Assembly: GCA_004151065.3 (NCBI GenBank)
Contig: NWUY0300000638.1
Coordinates: 89,891-120,560 of the forward strand
From: Larix sibirica
Taxonomy: Eukaryota; Streptophyta; Pinopsida; Pinales; Pinaceae
Direction of reading: 5' to 3'
Length of the DNA: 30,670 nucleotides
The position numbers were made by a program, and so were the translations under genes. How positions within the stretch are numbered: position 1 is the first letter of the stretch; every line of letters starts with the position of its first letter. The notes under the pieces are model-generated. The model was not told the DNA's origin, did not search any database, and saw nothing but the letters and a program-made list of their open reading frames with translations. Shown here in pieces: positions 1 to 10,030 of the stretch.

Positions 1-700
1 GTTTCTTAGACCACGGGCTAGTCTTGCAAGTCACAAACAAACTAGCAAACAAAAAAAAGTTCACCAAAGTTTTCAAGTTAAATTATGTACATTTGGATCT
101 TTATTTATTTATTTATTAGTAAGGGAATCGACAACTGGGGCAGGGTTCATACTCAGGTGACATGGAGTCTATTTCCGTCCACTACCACTATACCCCTAGG
201 TGCACCCACAAAAATCCCCAGCATAAGGCATGGGCTAGCTGAGGTTTGAGCCCATGATGTTGCAAGGATTGCCTTAACAATACACTCTGTCGCCACTTGG
301 TCTACACCCCTTGGGACCATTTAGATCTTTATTTTATTTCTTGAATTATAGTTTAATAATTTTATGTATTTGTACATTAACATTTAAATTTAACAATTAT
401 CTTTACTTAAATAAAAAAATAAAAATTCATGACATTTAAATATGGTTGTTGCCTTAAAATTTAAGTAAAAAATAGTACATAACAAAAGAAAAAACTATTA
501 TCAAAATTTTAACATAACTATTTTATTATATATAACTAAAAAATCCAAATAACATTACATCAATTGAAATTACTTTATTTGAATTTATAATCAAAATCAA
601 TATCAAGTAATTATATTTATTTAGCTAATAATATTCGTAAAATGGAAATGTTTTTTAGTAAGTCCTTCAATATTAGGTCTATTACTGGATGGCATTATTT
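1..700. other. AT-rich intergenic DNA with a possible dispersed repeat
   Basis: No gene is visible. Positions 120-320 are less AT-rich than what follows and have the look of a short dispersed plant repeat, with phrases such as 'gggcagggttcatactcagg' and 'gaggtttgagcccatgatgt', but I cannot assign a family. A short (ATTT)n run lies at about 100-117. From about 325 to 660 the DNA is very AT-rich with no structure I can name. From about 690 the composition changes towards the LINE that follows. Confidence 0.4.
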
Positions 701-1200
701 TGGCTTAATGGTTTCCACAGGTTGGCGAACCCTGCTCTGGGCTAGGCTTATATAACAATGAAGTTAGGATTCGATGAGCTAGACTATAGAGAAGATGACC
801 TCTCTAGTCTTCACTCAATCTTTCATATACATGATGAGTTAATCAATTTATGGAAAGAGGCTCAGGATTTCAATGATGATCTGGTTCATTCAATCTATCT
901 TTGGTTGGTAGATCTCTGAGGATAGATGGCATCCTTGAATAGATGATAGAGCACTTTTCAGTTTCTAGGAGATCTTTAGGGGATGGAACTTTCTTTTGTT
1001 TGCACGAAGTTTGTTAGGATAGTAAAGAGCATTGTCCTTCCGATTAGGGTTTGTGAGATGCTAGAACTAAGGAGGTTGTATGTGAGGGGGTTATGGTCAC
1101 TAAGCCTACTATGTAGAACTTTAAAGTGGCACAACCAAAGGTCTTTCAAGGGGTTTCAAGGCCCATAAAATCAAAGAAATGTGTTAGAACAAGAAAGGAA

Positions 1201-2488
1201 AAGGTGAAGGTGGTGCTGGATAGGTGGAAAATCTCATGGAGCGTGTTGTTGCTGGTATATTTTCTAGCAAAATTGTTAAAGGGATCTCATTGAGGCTTTG
1301 GTTGGAGGCCGGTTGGAGCAAGGCTTTGGTATATACTCGACACTTCCATCTGTTGCTGAGACAGTGGATATGTTTTGAGTTTAGGTGTGCCTCATATGTA
1401 GAACTCATTCGTAAGCATATTTGGATGGGCCTTCTAGCTTCTTTATAGATAGTTAGAAGCATAGGCTTGACCCTCATCAAGAACCCATGAATATACAACA
1501 CATTTGGGTTCTTTTATCGGTCCTTCCGCTTGAGTTTTGTTGTGAGGTGGCTTTGGGTGCCATTGGTAATAAAATCGAGAGATTCATAGCCCCGAAAGAT
1601 AATCTTTGGAGTTTCATTGATAAATATATTGCCAGGGTACTGATCAAGGTGGACATGAGGGCAGGACTTGCAGTCAAAATTGAAATTCATTGTGGTGAGG
1701 AGATTTTGGTACAACTATTGGACTAGTAGAAAGTGTCGTTTTGATGTACTGATTTTCGAGAGGTTGTGCACTTGTGATGGGATTGTCAATCTCCAAGATT
1801 GAGTAGAAAGGTTACCTTTAACATTTGGGTGAAGAAAAGGGAGGGCCTAGTATTGAACACTTTAGAGAATGTAGAAGTGTTTGGTGATCAAAAAATGAAT
1901 GTATTGTTAGTGGATGGAATGTTGAGTTTTCCTTCAAAGAAGCATTCCGTCCCTAGTGATTGTTCACCAACATAGGAGGTCAAGGTTTTAGAGAATCCCC
2001 TAGTAGAAGGGGTTATTGATAAGTCCCTTGTTTCCCCAATCTTTTTTTTTTTAATTGAAGATGTCGATGTTGAGATCCCTCCATTAGTTAGTCAGGTTTT
2101 GCGTGTAGTCTTAGATATTTCTCCATATTCCTCTTATGGGATCTCTGTGAATTTTGCTTGGGATATTGTTTTATCTAAACCTTGGTCAGTTTCTCAAAAG
2201 TAAGAGGAAGAGTTTTAATCTCTTTTGGGTATTTTGAATCCTCCTCTAAAACCTTATTCTTTTAGCCCCTTCTAGCTACGTCCTTAGAATATGTCTTTGG
2301 AAGATGAGGGGGGAGGGGGGGTGAAGGGAGGTTTCATTGCTTTCGAAGTTAAGCCTCATTCGGTTGGGATAAAGTCACAAATTTCAAAATCCAAGTCTAA
2401 GGCCTCCATGGAGGTTAGAGAGGGTAAGTATCTTACTATTAAAGGGGCACTTAAAGAATCCAAGCCCTGGAGGCCCACCTCATCATGA
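1201..2488 (+). pseudogene. LINE ORF1 (DUF4283-like Gag with zinc knuckle), decayed
   Basis: The RNA-binding Gag-like protein of plant LINEs, which would coat element RNA in the ribonucleoprotein. Two frames carry the N-terminal domain: 1224-1448, with 'SLRLWLEAGW' and 'ICFEF', and 1487-1726, with 'WVLLSVLPLEF', 'AIGNKIERFIA' and 'ARVLIKVDMRAGL'. The last two match the IG..IGRFI and RV.VEIDL patterns of the plant DUF4283 family. In the same frame, after a stop at 1724-1726, a damaged CCHC knuckle spans 1745-1786: the first Cys, the His and the last Cys are present, the second Cys reads Phe, and one position is a TGA stop. The C-terminal tail (2291-2488) is charged and Gly-rich. Its TGA stop overlaps the ATG of ORF2 as ATGA. 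The true start was not found. Family assignment rests on motif memory, with fair confidence. Confidence 0.6.
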
Positions 2489-3180
2489 TCATTCTTTAAT
2501 TCAATATTAGAGGGTTAGGGGTTGAACTGAAAAGGATTCTCACATTTTATAAGACAAATGTCATCTTGTTTCAAGAATAGATGTGTGTAGGGTCCTCTGC
2601 AATTGATTTCCTTTCCTCCTTTCCGAAGGGTTGGAAGTTTTGTTCTTCAAATGCACAAGGTATGTTAGGGGGTCTTAGTCACATGTTGGAATGCCAGTTT
2701 TGAGGATTTTAATAATTTGTTCCTTGATGCGGGTATTGTGCTAGAGGGGAAGGATGAAAATCTCCAAAAATGTTTCATTATTGTGAACCTTCACACTCCC
2801 TACAATGATAGAAAGATGTTTTAGGAGTCCCTTGTTAACATGCATATTCTATATGAGGATAATGTAATTGTTGGAGAAGACCTTAATTTAATTTTGAATG
2901 TGAATGAATGTTGGGAGAGGTAGTTAGGTATGATATGATGGCTTATTATTCTTCTCATTTGTTTGAATATCTTAATTTATTGATGTTGGTCTTCTTAAGG
3001 TTGCTCTGACTTGGAGAAATTCTCAAAGAAGCAAGGTTGATATTTCACAAAGGTTAGATCATTTTTTAATTGGAGAGAAGGTTTTGGAGGAAATGACCAA
3101 ATACAAACCTTTGGTAGGCTCGAGTTGTCTTTTGGACCATCTACCTATCCTTTTTGTAGTTTGAGTGGATGGAAGTACAT
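2485..3180 (+). pseudogene. LINE ORF2, AP-like endonuclease domain, decayed
   Basis: The target-nicking endonuclease (exonuclease-endonuclease-phosphatase fold) that opens ORF2 of L1-type LINEs. The ATG at 2485 overlaps the ORF1 stop. The first residues read MIIL-stop-FNIRGLG, matching the conserved WN(I/C)RGLG start. Further landmarks, in shifting frames, are 'VILFQE' near 2555 (the ..QET catalytic Glu motif), 'SNAQGMLGG' near 2650, 'CFIIVNLHTPY' near 2775, 'VIVGEDLNLILN' near 2865 (family consensus GDFN, here with an altered first Asp), 'LTWRNSQRSKVD..QRLDHFLI' near 3005-3070 (the TW.N.....S.IDR motif) and 'SSCLLDHLPI' near 3122 (family SDH.P). At least three frameshifts and many stops are present. 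The order and spacing of the motifs leave little doubt about family. Confidence 0.75.
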
Positions 3181-4098
3181 AATGCTCCTTCTCCCTTTAA
3201 GTTCAACCATAATTGGCTTAATGAGGATAATTTTAGCAATATGGTTGTGCAAAATTGGAAAAAAGTTTGAGGAGAATAATAAGACTCTACCACGATCCAA
3301 TTCTTAAAAAAATGATTCAAATTAAAAAGTTGTCAATTGAGTAGGCAAGAAAAAGAACAACAAAAGCTCAAAAATAATTAATTGAGGTTGAGGCCTCCAT
3401 TTAAAAATTGTTTGATTAGATTTATTAGGGGGATTTTAATCAGGAAGAGACTATACAATTGAAATACATAGAAGGAAATAAAAAGAGGATTTTAGAGGCT
3501 AAAAAAGTAGTCTAGAGTCTCAAAAGAAGGGTTATCTGGTTAGTTGAAGGAGATAACAACTCCAAGTTCTTCCATAAGGATGAGGATTATAGGAAACATA
3601 TTTAATATGATTTGGGAGTTAGAGGGATCATATGGGATAAAGGTGAATTCATTTGAAGATCTTACTGAGCCAGGGAAGCTTCACTTTCAATCTTTATTTA
3701 AGGAGAACAAGCCTTCCAACATTGGAGAGATTATGAGAGTAGTCATACTTTTCCCTAGAATCTTTGATGAGGAGATGGATTCATCAAAGGAGGATGATGT
3801 CACTAAGGAGGAGTTAAAATACTTTCTATTCTATTTAAAAAGGTAAAGATCCCAAGACCCAATAGTTGCACTGTGGAATTTTACTTGGGTTTTTATGAGT
3901 TGGTGGAAGATACCCTATTAGGGTCGTTGAGGAGTCTAGAAATTTTGGTAAAGTATTGGGGGATATGAATGCTACATTCATAGCTCTTATCCCAAAGAAA
4001 AATGATCATGCTACCTTTGAGTATTTTAGGCCTATTTCCCTTTTCAATCTGGTGTACAAGATTGTTTCAAAGATAATTGCAAACATGATGAAGCTTGC
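3180..4098 (+). pseudogene. LINE ORF2, linker and start of reverse transcriptase, truncated
   Basis: The ORF2 part between endonuclease and RT plus the first RT motifs. Recognisable stretches are 'APSPFKFNHNWL' near 3187 (family F(R)F...W), 'WLVEGDNNSKFFHK' near 3535-3578 (family WL.EGD.NTKFFH), 'HFQSLFKEN' near 3680 and 'KDPRPN...VEFYLGFY' near 3845-3895 (family K.PGPDGF...F...FW). Near 3975-4095 comes 'FIALIPKK' followed by 'YFRPISLFNLVYKIVSK', which is RT motif 1-2 (RPISL.N..YKI.SK). The catalytic FADD block is absent because the element stops at about 4098. The 100-residue open frame at 3544-3846 is a surviving piece of the linker. Function is lost. Confidence 0.75.
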
Positions 4099-4101
4099 AT
4101 T

Positions 4102-4551
4102 AGTGTGACATATGAGGAAAACATTGGGACATACATGGTATTAAAGGAAATGCATTAAGGGATATGAACATATTATTGCTCTTATGGAGAAATTGTTGTA
4201 AAAGGATACTAATATCCAGTGGAATGAGGAGTGCTAGCAAAGTTTGGACACATTAGAAGATAAGATGGTAACTGCGCCAATCTTGGTCTTTCCAAATTGG
4301 AGAAAGGATTTCCATGTACATGTCGATGCTTCATATATATATTTGGGTGCAGTTTCGGCATAGCCTAGAGAAGTATACATAGATCACCCTATTTCTCTTG
4401 CTAGCAGAAAGTTATCAACCTCTGAAAGGAACTATACTACGATAGAGAGAGAAGGGTTAGCAATGGTGTATGCACTTCAAAAATTTAAGCTTTATCTATC
4501 CGGGTCTCATTTTAAGATGTATACCTAACATTATACTTTAATATACCTAGT
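4102..4551 (+). pseudogene. Ty3/gypsy RT-RNase H fragment (Tat/Athila-like)
   Basis: A short plus-strand fragment covering the end of RT and the start of RNase H of a gypsy element. Landmarks are 'KTLGHTWY' near 4120, 'MEKLL' near 4184, 'WNEEC' near 4222, 'MVTAPILVFPNWRKDFHVHV' near 4265-4325 and, further on, the YTTIEREGLAMVYALQKF block of RNase H near 4435-4487. It aligns base for base over most of its length with 21480-21905 in this window, so both are copies of one family. Here the RNase H Asp region reads 'VDAS', while the other copy reads 'SNAS'. The left join to the LINE is at about 4099-4102. At the right it is cut at 'cctagt' by the LTR beginning at 4552; the other copy continues from the same point with 'taataagcc'. 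Confidence 0.8.
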
Positions 4552-5541
4552 TGTAATGTACCCAAACCAACTATAGGGACATTAACTCAAACTTCAGAAA
4601 AACCTAGACACACAAAGGATAGTCTAGATACAAAAACTGACTAGTTTTAGCTAGAAATAAAAAGTTAAGCCCCCAAACACCTCTAGACCTTTCAAAATAT
4701 TCAGGAATGGATTCTAGGGTCTAATATAGGTTAAGTATATCCTATATCATTTCTAAACAGACTCCCAACTTCGACATATGCACATTTTCTGTGTGCATCA
4801 TGCCTGGGACGACCGTTTGGCAACGCCAAAGACTCGGAGGCAATATCCCCAAGACTTATGTAGAACCCAATGGATTCTGGTGATGATTTGGAAGTGGATG
4901 ACATGAAACTACCCCCAACCAACTATAACAAAACTGAGATAAAAAAAAATTAGGCTCAAGTGAACACAGTTTGGGAGATAGGAAATAATTACTAGTTTTA
5001 GGACAACTCAACTGAGAGATTTCCAAATCAATTCGAATGGCCTCTAAGGGTCACTAATTTCTTGTATGAAGGTTTGTATGGGTCCAATAATGTTTCTTCC
5101 TACTGTATAAACTCACATATTTATATTTGGATTCATAGAAGTCATATTAATACAATATTATGGAAAATTAGTTAAATTTGACACTATAACGAGCATAGGA
5201 GCAAATATTCATTAATAGTTGGAAATATAATTTGCAGAACATAAATCCACTTCATTACAATGAATATAAGAGGAAATAATTTACATTATAGAGCTACAAG
5301 TAGAGCATCAAGTACCCATGTGATCGCCATCCTCCCTCAATAACATAGGCAAATACAAGACACTGTAGAAAACGCTCCAATTGATGGAATCTTCAACACT
5401 AAGAAAGATAACACTTGACTAGCAATGGAATGGACTTGTAAGAATTCTCAATGAGAAAGGATGAATTCATAACTCCTCATGATCTAGTTGAATCCTCAAC
5501 TAGAGTGATGAACATAAGGGGAACATCTCCCAACTAGTGAC
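4552..5541 (-). mobile_element. Chromovirus LTR, outer part (copy 1), cut by N
   Basis: LTR of a minus-strand element, starting in the plus reading with TGTAATGTACCC at 4552. Three further copies of the same terminus lie at 7282, 11724 and 16656; the last two directly abut PBS sequences, which proves that this motif is an LTR terminus. Copy 1 lies against gypsy RT/RNase H sequence on its left, so 4552 is an outer end and this is the 3' LTR of its element. From about 4671 to 5541 it is identical to 7399-8269, while the first 120 bases differ clearly from copy 2. It stops at the N at 5542, so roughly the second half of the LTR is missing. The 63-residue reading frame at 4731-4922 is not a gene. 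Confidence 0.75.
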
Positions 5542-5542
5542 N

Positions 5543-7281
5543 ATGGCATAAAAGTTCAGCTTGAAGATGAAAGTCCGAGAATGGTTTTCATACACAGAAT
5601 GTCTGATAGGTAACAACAGAGTCAGAGTTGTTATCATACAATTTGGGTCACTTGGAGATCTTGTGTCCATAAGAGTTGAGCACCGTAGTCAGGTAATACG
5701 CAACATGATTTTTGATGCCCTTCTTGTACTTGATTGTCAAGTGGAACTATTGCAGGTATGTGGACAACTTTGAATGGCGATCATTCAGTATCCCCTATGT
5801 TTGCATGAGTTTTAGGGTCTCACAGTTAATGTGGATGATTGTCTCCTTCCCTAGGATGTAATGTTTCCATTGGTGACATGCCTGCATAATGGAGTACAAC
5901 TCCTTGTCATAGGTATGGTACCTTTAAACTGCATTAGAGTGTGTCTCATTATGATAGTCCATCGGATGTCTATATTGAGTGAGAACTACACCGACAACAT
6001 AACCGAAGGCATCTAAATCAACCTTAAAGGGTTGTTGCATCTTTGGTAGGGTGAGTACTGGTGTTGAATAAGGGTGATGTCTTGTATCCTTGACTGCTTT
6101 TTGTTGTGACTCAAATGAATTGAACTTGGATTTGGCCCCATCCCTGGTCACTTGGGTCAAGGTCTAAGTGACATGAGAGAACTCCAACACAAACCTGCAA
6201 TAGAAGTTGGTGAGGCCCAATAAGTTGTGTAGCTTTGTTAGAGTCATTGAAAATGGCCAATGACAAATGACTTGGATCTTGGGTGGGTCCACATGCACCC
6301 CATGTTCATCCATGATGTATCCCATATATTGAATTATCTCCATGTTAAATGAGTATTTCTCCAAATTGGAGTATAACTAGTTTTGTCGTAGGGTGCTCAG
6401 GATTTGCTAAATGTGCTACACATGTTATGTCCAACTTATTCTAAAGATGAGGATTTCATCCAAATACATGACCACAAAATAGTTTGTGAACAACCTTAAG
6501 ATACCATCCATCATCCTCATGATTGTTGTTGGAGCATTAGTCAAGCCAAAAGGCATGGTCAACCAATCAAAAAGGCCTTCTTTAAACTTGAAGGTTGTTT
6601 TCCATACATCAGTTTGCTTGATCGATACCTTGCAGAATCCTAACTTTAGATCAATATTGCTGAAGAACTCGGCACCTGTTAGTTGATAAAGAATATTTTC
6701 AATCTAAGGAATTGGGTATTGATTCTTGACAATGATCTTGTTCATGCTTCTTTAATCAATGCAAAGTTGTCATGTCTCATCCTTCTTCTACACCAACACA
6801 ATGGACTCCGAAAAGGTGAGGAGCTTGGTCGAATGTGGCCCTTTTGGATGAGCTCTTGAATCTGACGTTTTATTTCCTCATTCTGTAAAAAAGAGTGTTT
6901 TTATATTAATCCATTAGGTGAGGGAAAATCATGCATCAAATCAATTGAGTGTCTGACCTAGAAGTGCAAAGGCACCCCTTTAGCTGAGGCAAGGGTATTT
7001 ATGTATTCTTCTACAATCTTGTCCACCTGCTTCTATTGTGTAAAGAGACATCGAGCTGAGATTGTGGCGAACACATTGACCTTCCTTCCACCTTCTAGTC
7101 GAACCATGAAGACGACAAATTTCCTAGTCCGAAATATCACCTTTCAACACTAGTTTGTTGAGATCAAGGAAATTCTAGTAGTAGAAACTACCTCGGGTAC
7201 ACCATAGAGTTGGCCTCCCAAAGTGACAATGAAACTATAAGGCTTGGATTCATAAATAACATGGAATTTCCACATATAGGG
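5543..7281 (-). pseudogene. Chromovirus pol fragment: RT and RNase H, decayed
   Basis: Reads right to left. After a linker near 7040-7200 ('FMVRLEGGRKVNVFATI', 'DKIVEEYI'), RT motifs follow: 'EEIKRQIQELIQKG' near 6880, 'IDLKLGF' near 6650, 'LTMPFGLTNAP' near 6560 and 'YLDEILIF' near 6445-6466. The catalytic YxDD box reads Y-L-D-E, with the second Asp (codon 6455-6457) changed. The RT end ('YMGYIMDEHGVHVDPPKIQV') lies near 6240-6330. RNase H follows from about 6160 ('FKVDLDAFGYVVGVVLTQY', 'YDKELYSI', 'WKHYILGKE') and ends near 5620, where the last Asp of the usual NHVAD block reads Tyr. The tail near 5545-5610 leads towards integrase but stops at the N at 5542. Integrase, protease and gag are absent. 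Probably the body of the element whose 3' LTR is 4552-5541. Confidence 0.85.
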
Positions 7282-8648
7282 TGTAATGTACCCAAACCAA
7301 CTTTAGGCACACTAACTCAAACTTATGAAAACTTAGACACACGAAGGATAAGCTGGGCACAAAACTGACTACTTTTGGTTAGAAATAAAAAAATTGAACC
7401 CCAAACACCTCTAGACCTTTCAAAATATTCAGGAATGGATTCTAGGGTCTAATATAGGTTAAGTATATCCTATATCATTTCTAAACAGACTCCCAACTTC
7501 GACATATGCACATTTTCTGTGTGCATCATGCCTGGGACGACCGTTTGGCAACGCCAAAGACTCGGAGGCAATATCCCCAAGACTTATGTAGAACCCAATG
7601 GATTCTGGTGATGATTTGGAAGTGGATGACATGAAACTACCCCCAACCAACTATAACAAAACTGAGATAAAAAAAAATTAGGCTCAAGTGAACACAGTTT
7701 GGGAGATAGGAAATAATTACTAGTTTTAGGACAACTCAACTGAGAGATTTCCAAATCAATTCGAATGGCCTCTAAGGGTCACTAATTTCTTGTATGAAGG
7801 TTTGTATGGGTCCAATAATGTTTCTTCCTACTGTATAAACTCACATATTTATATTTGGATTCATAGAAGTCATATTAATACAATATTATGGAAAATTAGT
7901 TAAATTTGACACTATAACGAGCATAGGAGCAAATATTCATTAATAGTTGGAAATATAATTTGCAGAACATAAATCCACTTCATTACAATGAATATAAGAG
8001 GAAATAATTTACATTATAGAGCTACAAGTAGAGCATCAAGTACCCATGTGATCGCCATCCTCCCTCAATAACATAGGCAAATACAAGACACTGTAGAAAA
8101 CGCTCCAATTGATGGAATCTTCAACACTAAGAAAGATAACACTTGACTAGCAATGGAATGGACTTGTAAGAATTCTCAATGAGAAAGGATGAATTCATAA
8201 CTCCTCATGATCTAGTTGAATCCTCAACTAGAGTGATGAACATAAGGGGAACATCTCCCAACTAGTGACAAGGGGCACATCTCCCAAGTCTTGAGAAGCT
8301 CGAAGCTCTTAATGAAATAATCAAATTGGAAAAATATGTCCATGGGTGCACTCCACCTTCTTTTATAAGTTTATTTGGATTTAAGATGTAATGCATGTGG
8401 ACACTAGCCTCATCCAATGCACCCTCACTCACTAATTTTGGATTGGAAGCTTTATCTTTCTTTTTCCTTTCTTTCTTGTCTTTCTGCTTTAGTCTACTTT
8501 TATGCTTTTGGAAACTCCTACTTTTCCTTGATTTTATCTGGTTTCCTAATTTTCCATTTGTTTCCTGCTTTTCTCTGCTTTCCTGCTTTTCTGTGTTGTC
8601 CTGCCTTTCTGTTTCTTTCTGCTTTTCTATGCTTTCCTGCTTTTATGT
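7282..8648 (-). mobile_element. Chromovirus LTR (copy 2), first part up to N
   Basis: Starts with the LTR terminus TGTAATGTACCC at 7282, directly inside the RT-linker sequence of the preceding pol fragment. There is no PBS on its left, so this is an outer end: a second minus-strand element inserted into the first. Over its whole length it resembles the LTR at 16656-18197 more than the one at 11724-13388, so copies 1, 2 and 4 form one subfamily. Near 8244-8287 a motif containing 'ACATCTCCCA' occurs twice with a period of about 26 bases. From about 8450 the strand is strongly pyrimidine-rich with repeated 'ctgcttttc'-type words. An N at 8649 interrupts it. Confidence 0.75.
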
Positions 8649-8649
8649 N

Positions 8650-8845
8650 GATTTTAGCATCTACATCTTTTACCTTCTTTTTTCCTTGCTTTGTTTCTCT
8701 TCTGCTTTGGACTGCTTTTATTATTTTGGAAACATCTTTTTTTCCTAGATTTTCTCTGTTTTTCTACTTCTTGCTTCTTTTTTTCGCTTTCCTACCTTTC
8801 TACATCCTTTTTGCTTTTCTGAGTTTTATGCTTTTGTGTTGCCAT
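8650..8845 (-). repeat. Pyrimidine-rich LTR piece of the other subfamily
   Basis: After the N at 8649 the sequence steps back to the beginning of the pyrimidine-rich LTR region. 'catcttttaccttcttttttccttgctttg' and what follows match the LTR at about 12880-13100 ('taacttttaccttattttttccttactttg') better than the preceding part of copy 2. This fits a contig join between two LTR copies rather than a natural LTR. Open frames here encode only Phe/Leu/Ser/Cys-rich strings and are not genes. Confidence 0.55.
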
Positions 8846-8847
8846 NN

Positions 8848-9059
8848 ATTCTCTATAGTTTAATTTAATTAAACTAAATAACCACGGACCAATATTAATC
8901 TTAACTAATTTATTTTATTTCTTCTTGAAACCATGGGGATTGAATGGGTTAGGGGGATGATAACGGAACCTTTAAAGTGGGGACATTATAGTCCTACCCT
9001 CCCAAAATTGCTTGTCCTCGGGAAAATGAAAACAAGGATGATGAAGAACATGTGCTCTG
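8848..9059 (-). mobile_element. LTR inner end and end of chromovirus pol
   Basis: 8848-8867 repeats the word 'tctctatagtttaatttaatta' found at the end of the LTR at 18177-18197. The LTR runs to 'ggggacattata' at about 8990, the inner terminus (on the minus strand a decayed TGTAATGTCCCC start). To its right, on the minus strand, is a purine-rich tract ('ttttgggagggt') preceded by a short reading that resembles the E-D-K-Q-F tail ending many plant chromovirus polyproteins. This is therefore a 3' LTR/internal junction of a minus-strand element. The internal part is cut at about 9060, where another LTR end begins. Confidence 0.6.
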
Positions 9060-9146
9060 CCTTCACTTATTAAATTTTTCCAGAACCTATAGGGGTTGAA
9101 TAAGGTAGCAAGATGACCATGGGACCCTCAGGGGAGGGACATTACA
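9060..9146 (-). mobile_element. 3' LTR inner end of chromovirus element 3
   Basis: 9060-9118 matches 13333-13388 of the 5' LTR almost base for base ('cttcacttattaaattttt...', 'gaacctataggggttga', 'aggatgaccat'). It ends with 'gggacattaca' at 9136-9146, so on the minus strand the LTR begins TGTAATGTCCC, mirroring its other terminus TGTAATGTACCC in inverted form. A purine-rich tract 'ttttggtgggga' lies just outside it on the minus strand and is the likely polypurine tract for second-strand priming. Only the first 87 bases of the LTR (in element orientation) are present. Confidence 0.75.
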
Positions 9147-9690
9147 GTTCCCCACCAAAATTGCTTGTCCTCAAGCAATTGTCAACATGGATGCTGAGGA
9201 ACCTGATCACCATCCCAAATTGTGCTTTAGTGCTTCTTCAAATCTTGCTCAATACATAGCTTCCCAAGATCTACTAGCTACCAAATCCAATCTAAACTAA
9301 AGATATCCACCATGTTTTTCGCTACTCTGATTATTATCCTCTTCTAGAGGTATAACTCTGTTTTCTATGCATTATATGGTCAACCCAGCTGAAACAACTG
9401 AGTTCAAGGTATGTATCCCTGAGAACTGCAAGGTGGTTAATACACCCTCTTTTTTGAACTACAAACTGTAGAACCAGACAATGCCAGGATCCCATGTTTG
9501 TGTTGCATTCCTCCAAGCATCACCTCTATCACTTGTAACAATCTATCATTCCAAGAATGCCAGGACTCCCTAAACATATTGATAGTGCATTACTACCAAT
9601 GCCTCTTAGAACACTTACCATTTGATCCAATATAATATGGATCTTCTCTTGTTCCTTCAAATCTCTTTTTTGAATTGTTGCATCCAATAT
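9147..9690 (-). pseudogene. Chromovirus pol C-terminal tail, poorly preserved
   Basis: On the minus strand, just before the polypurine tract, a reading of Q-L-L-E-D-K-Q-F is preceded by G-D-Q-V-P-Q-H-P. This resembles the end of the C-terminal chromodomain region of plant chromoviruses (..WE....L...P.L..LEDK..). A chromodomain is thought to guide integration towards heterochromatin; here only its last part can be argued for. Further right (9330-9690) open stretches exist on the minus strand but match nothing I recognise. Reverse transcriptase, RNase H and integrase are missing, deleted between this tail and the protease-RT linker at about 9690-9770. Confidence 0.45.
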
Positions 9691-10030
9691 TCCATGAATG
9701 GAATTTAATCCTTTATCGGGTGGCTTCTCCCATGGAAGGTCTCCAAAATCCTTCCCATGCTTTCGAAGCAATCATTTGATGTCTTCAAGGAGTTGTGAGA
9801 CATCTATGGTGGTTCCTTGAGTGGTGATGAGGCACTCAGCATCCCATTCAATGTATCCATGCCTCAATATTGCTCTCATACTATGGGAAGACACTACTTG
9901 AATAGGATAGGTGTTGATACATTGCAAGACTATCTCCTTTCCCACAGAATCTTTAAAACTTATTTGAGGCACCTAATAATTCATGGAATTCTCTCCAATG
10001 GAGTACAGCCATTGTACTCCTAACACCAAG
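9690..10030 (-). pseudogene. Chromovirus protease-RT linker
   Basis: Reads right to left as the segment between protease and RT of the element: 'PQISFKDSVGKEIVL', 'YPIQVVSSHSMRAILRHG' and 'LLRKHGKDFGDLP', then 'PPDKG' just before the expected RT start. These are the conserved linker and the 'F.DLP...P..R' run-in of gypsy RT. Homology stops immediately after this run-in, so the RT core itself is gone. It is in a different frame from the gag-protease block (frameshift between 10080 and 9972). Confidence 0.65.

Larger units (their letters stand above)
700..4098 (+). mobile_element. Plant L1-type LINE, 5' part, decayed and truncated
   Basis: A plus-strand non-LTR retrotransposon recognised from the order ORF1 (nucleic-acid-binding domain and zinc knuckle), then ORF2 endonuclease, then the start of reverse transcriptase. 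The left end is uncertain; coding character is clear only from about 1200. The right end is sharp: RT homology stops at about 4098 and gypsy RT/RNase H sequence follows. The rest of RT and any RNase H domain are missing here, although a LINE 3' end of the same orientation lies at 18199-19450. Many stops and frameshifts make it non-functional. No poly(A) tail or target-site duplication is visible, so truncation by later insertion or rearrangement is more likely than ordinary 5' truncation, which would remove the other end. Confidence 0.8.

Noticed and set aside
1184-1714. Minus-strand frames opposite LINE ORF1
   Set aside because: The plus strand carries the DUF4283-like motifs in order; the antisense frames have none.
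4731-7650. Identical 63-residue frames at 4731-4922 and 7459-7650 as a conserved small gene
   Set aside because: Both lie in the duplicated LTR stretch. Their identity reflects the DNA duplication, and a related frame in the LTR at 16835-17050 is diverged without sign of selection.
8395-8863. Two overlapping open frames of 117 and 148 codons rich in Phe, Leu, Ser and Cys
   Set aside because: They translate the pyrimidine-rich LTR tract; the same artefact occurs at 12830-13168 and 17672-18080. No start context, domain or conservation of frame supports a membrane protein.
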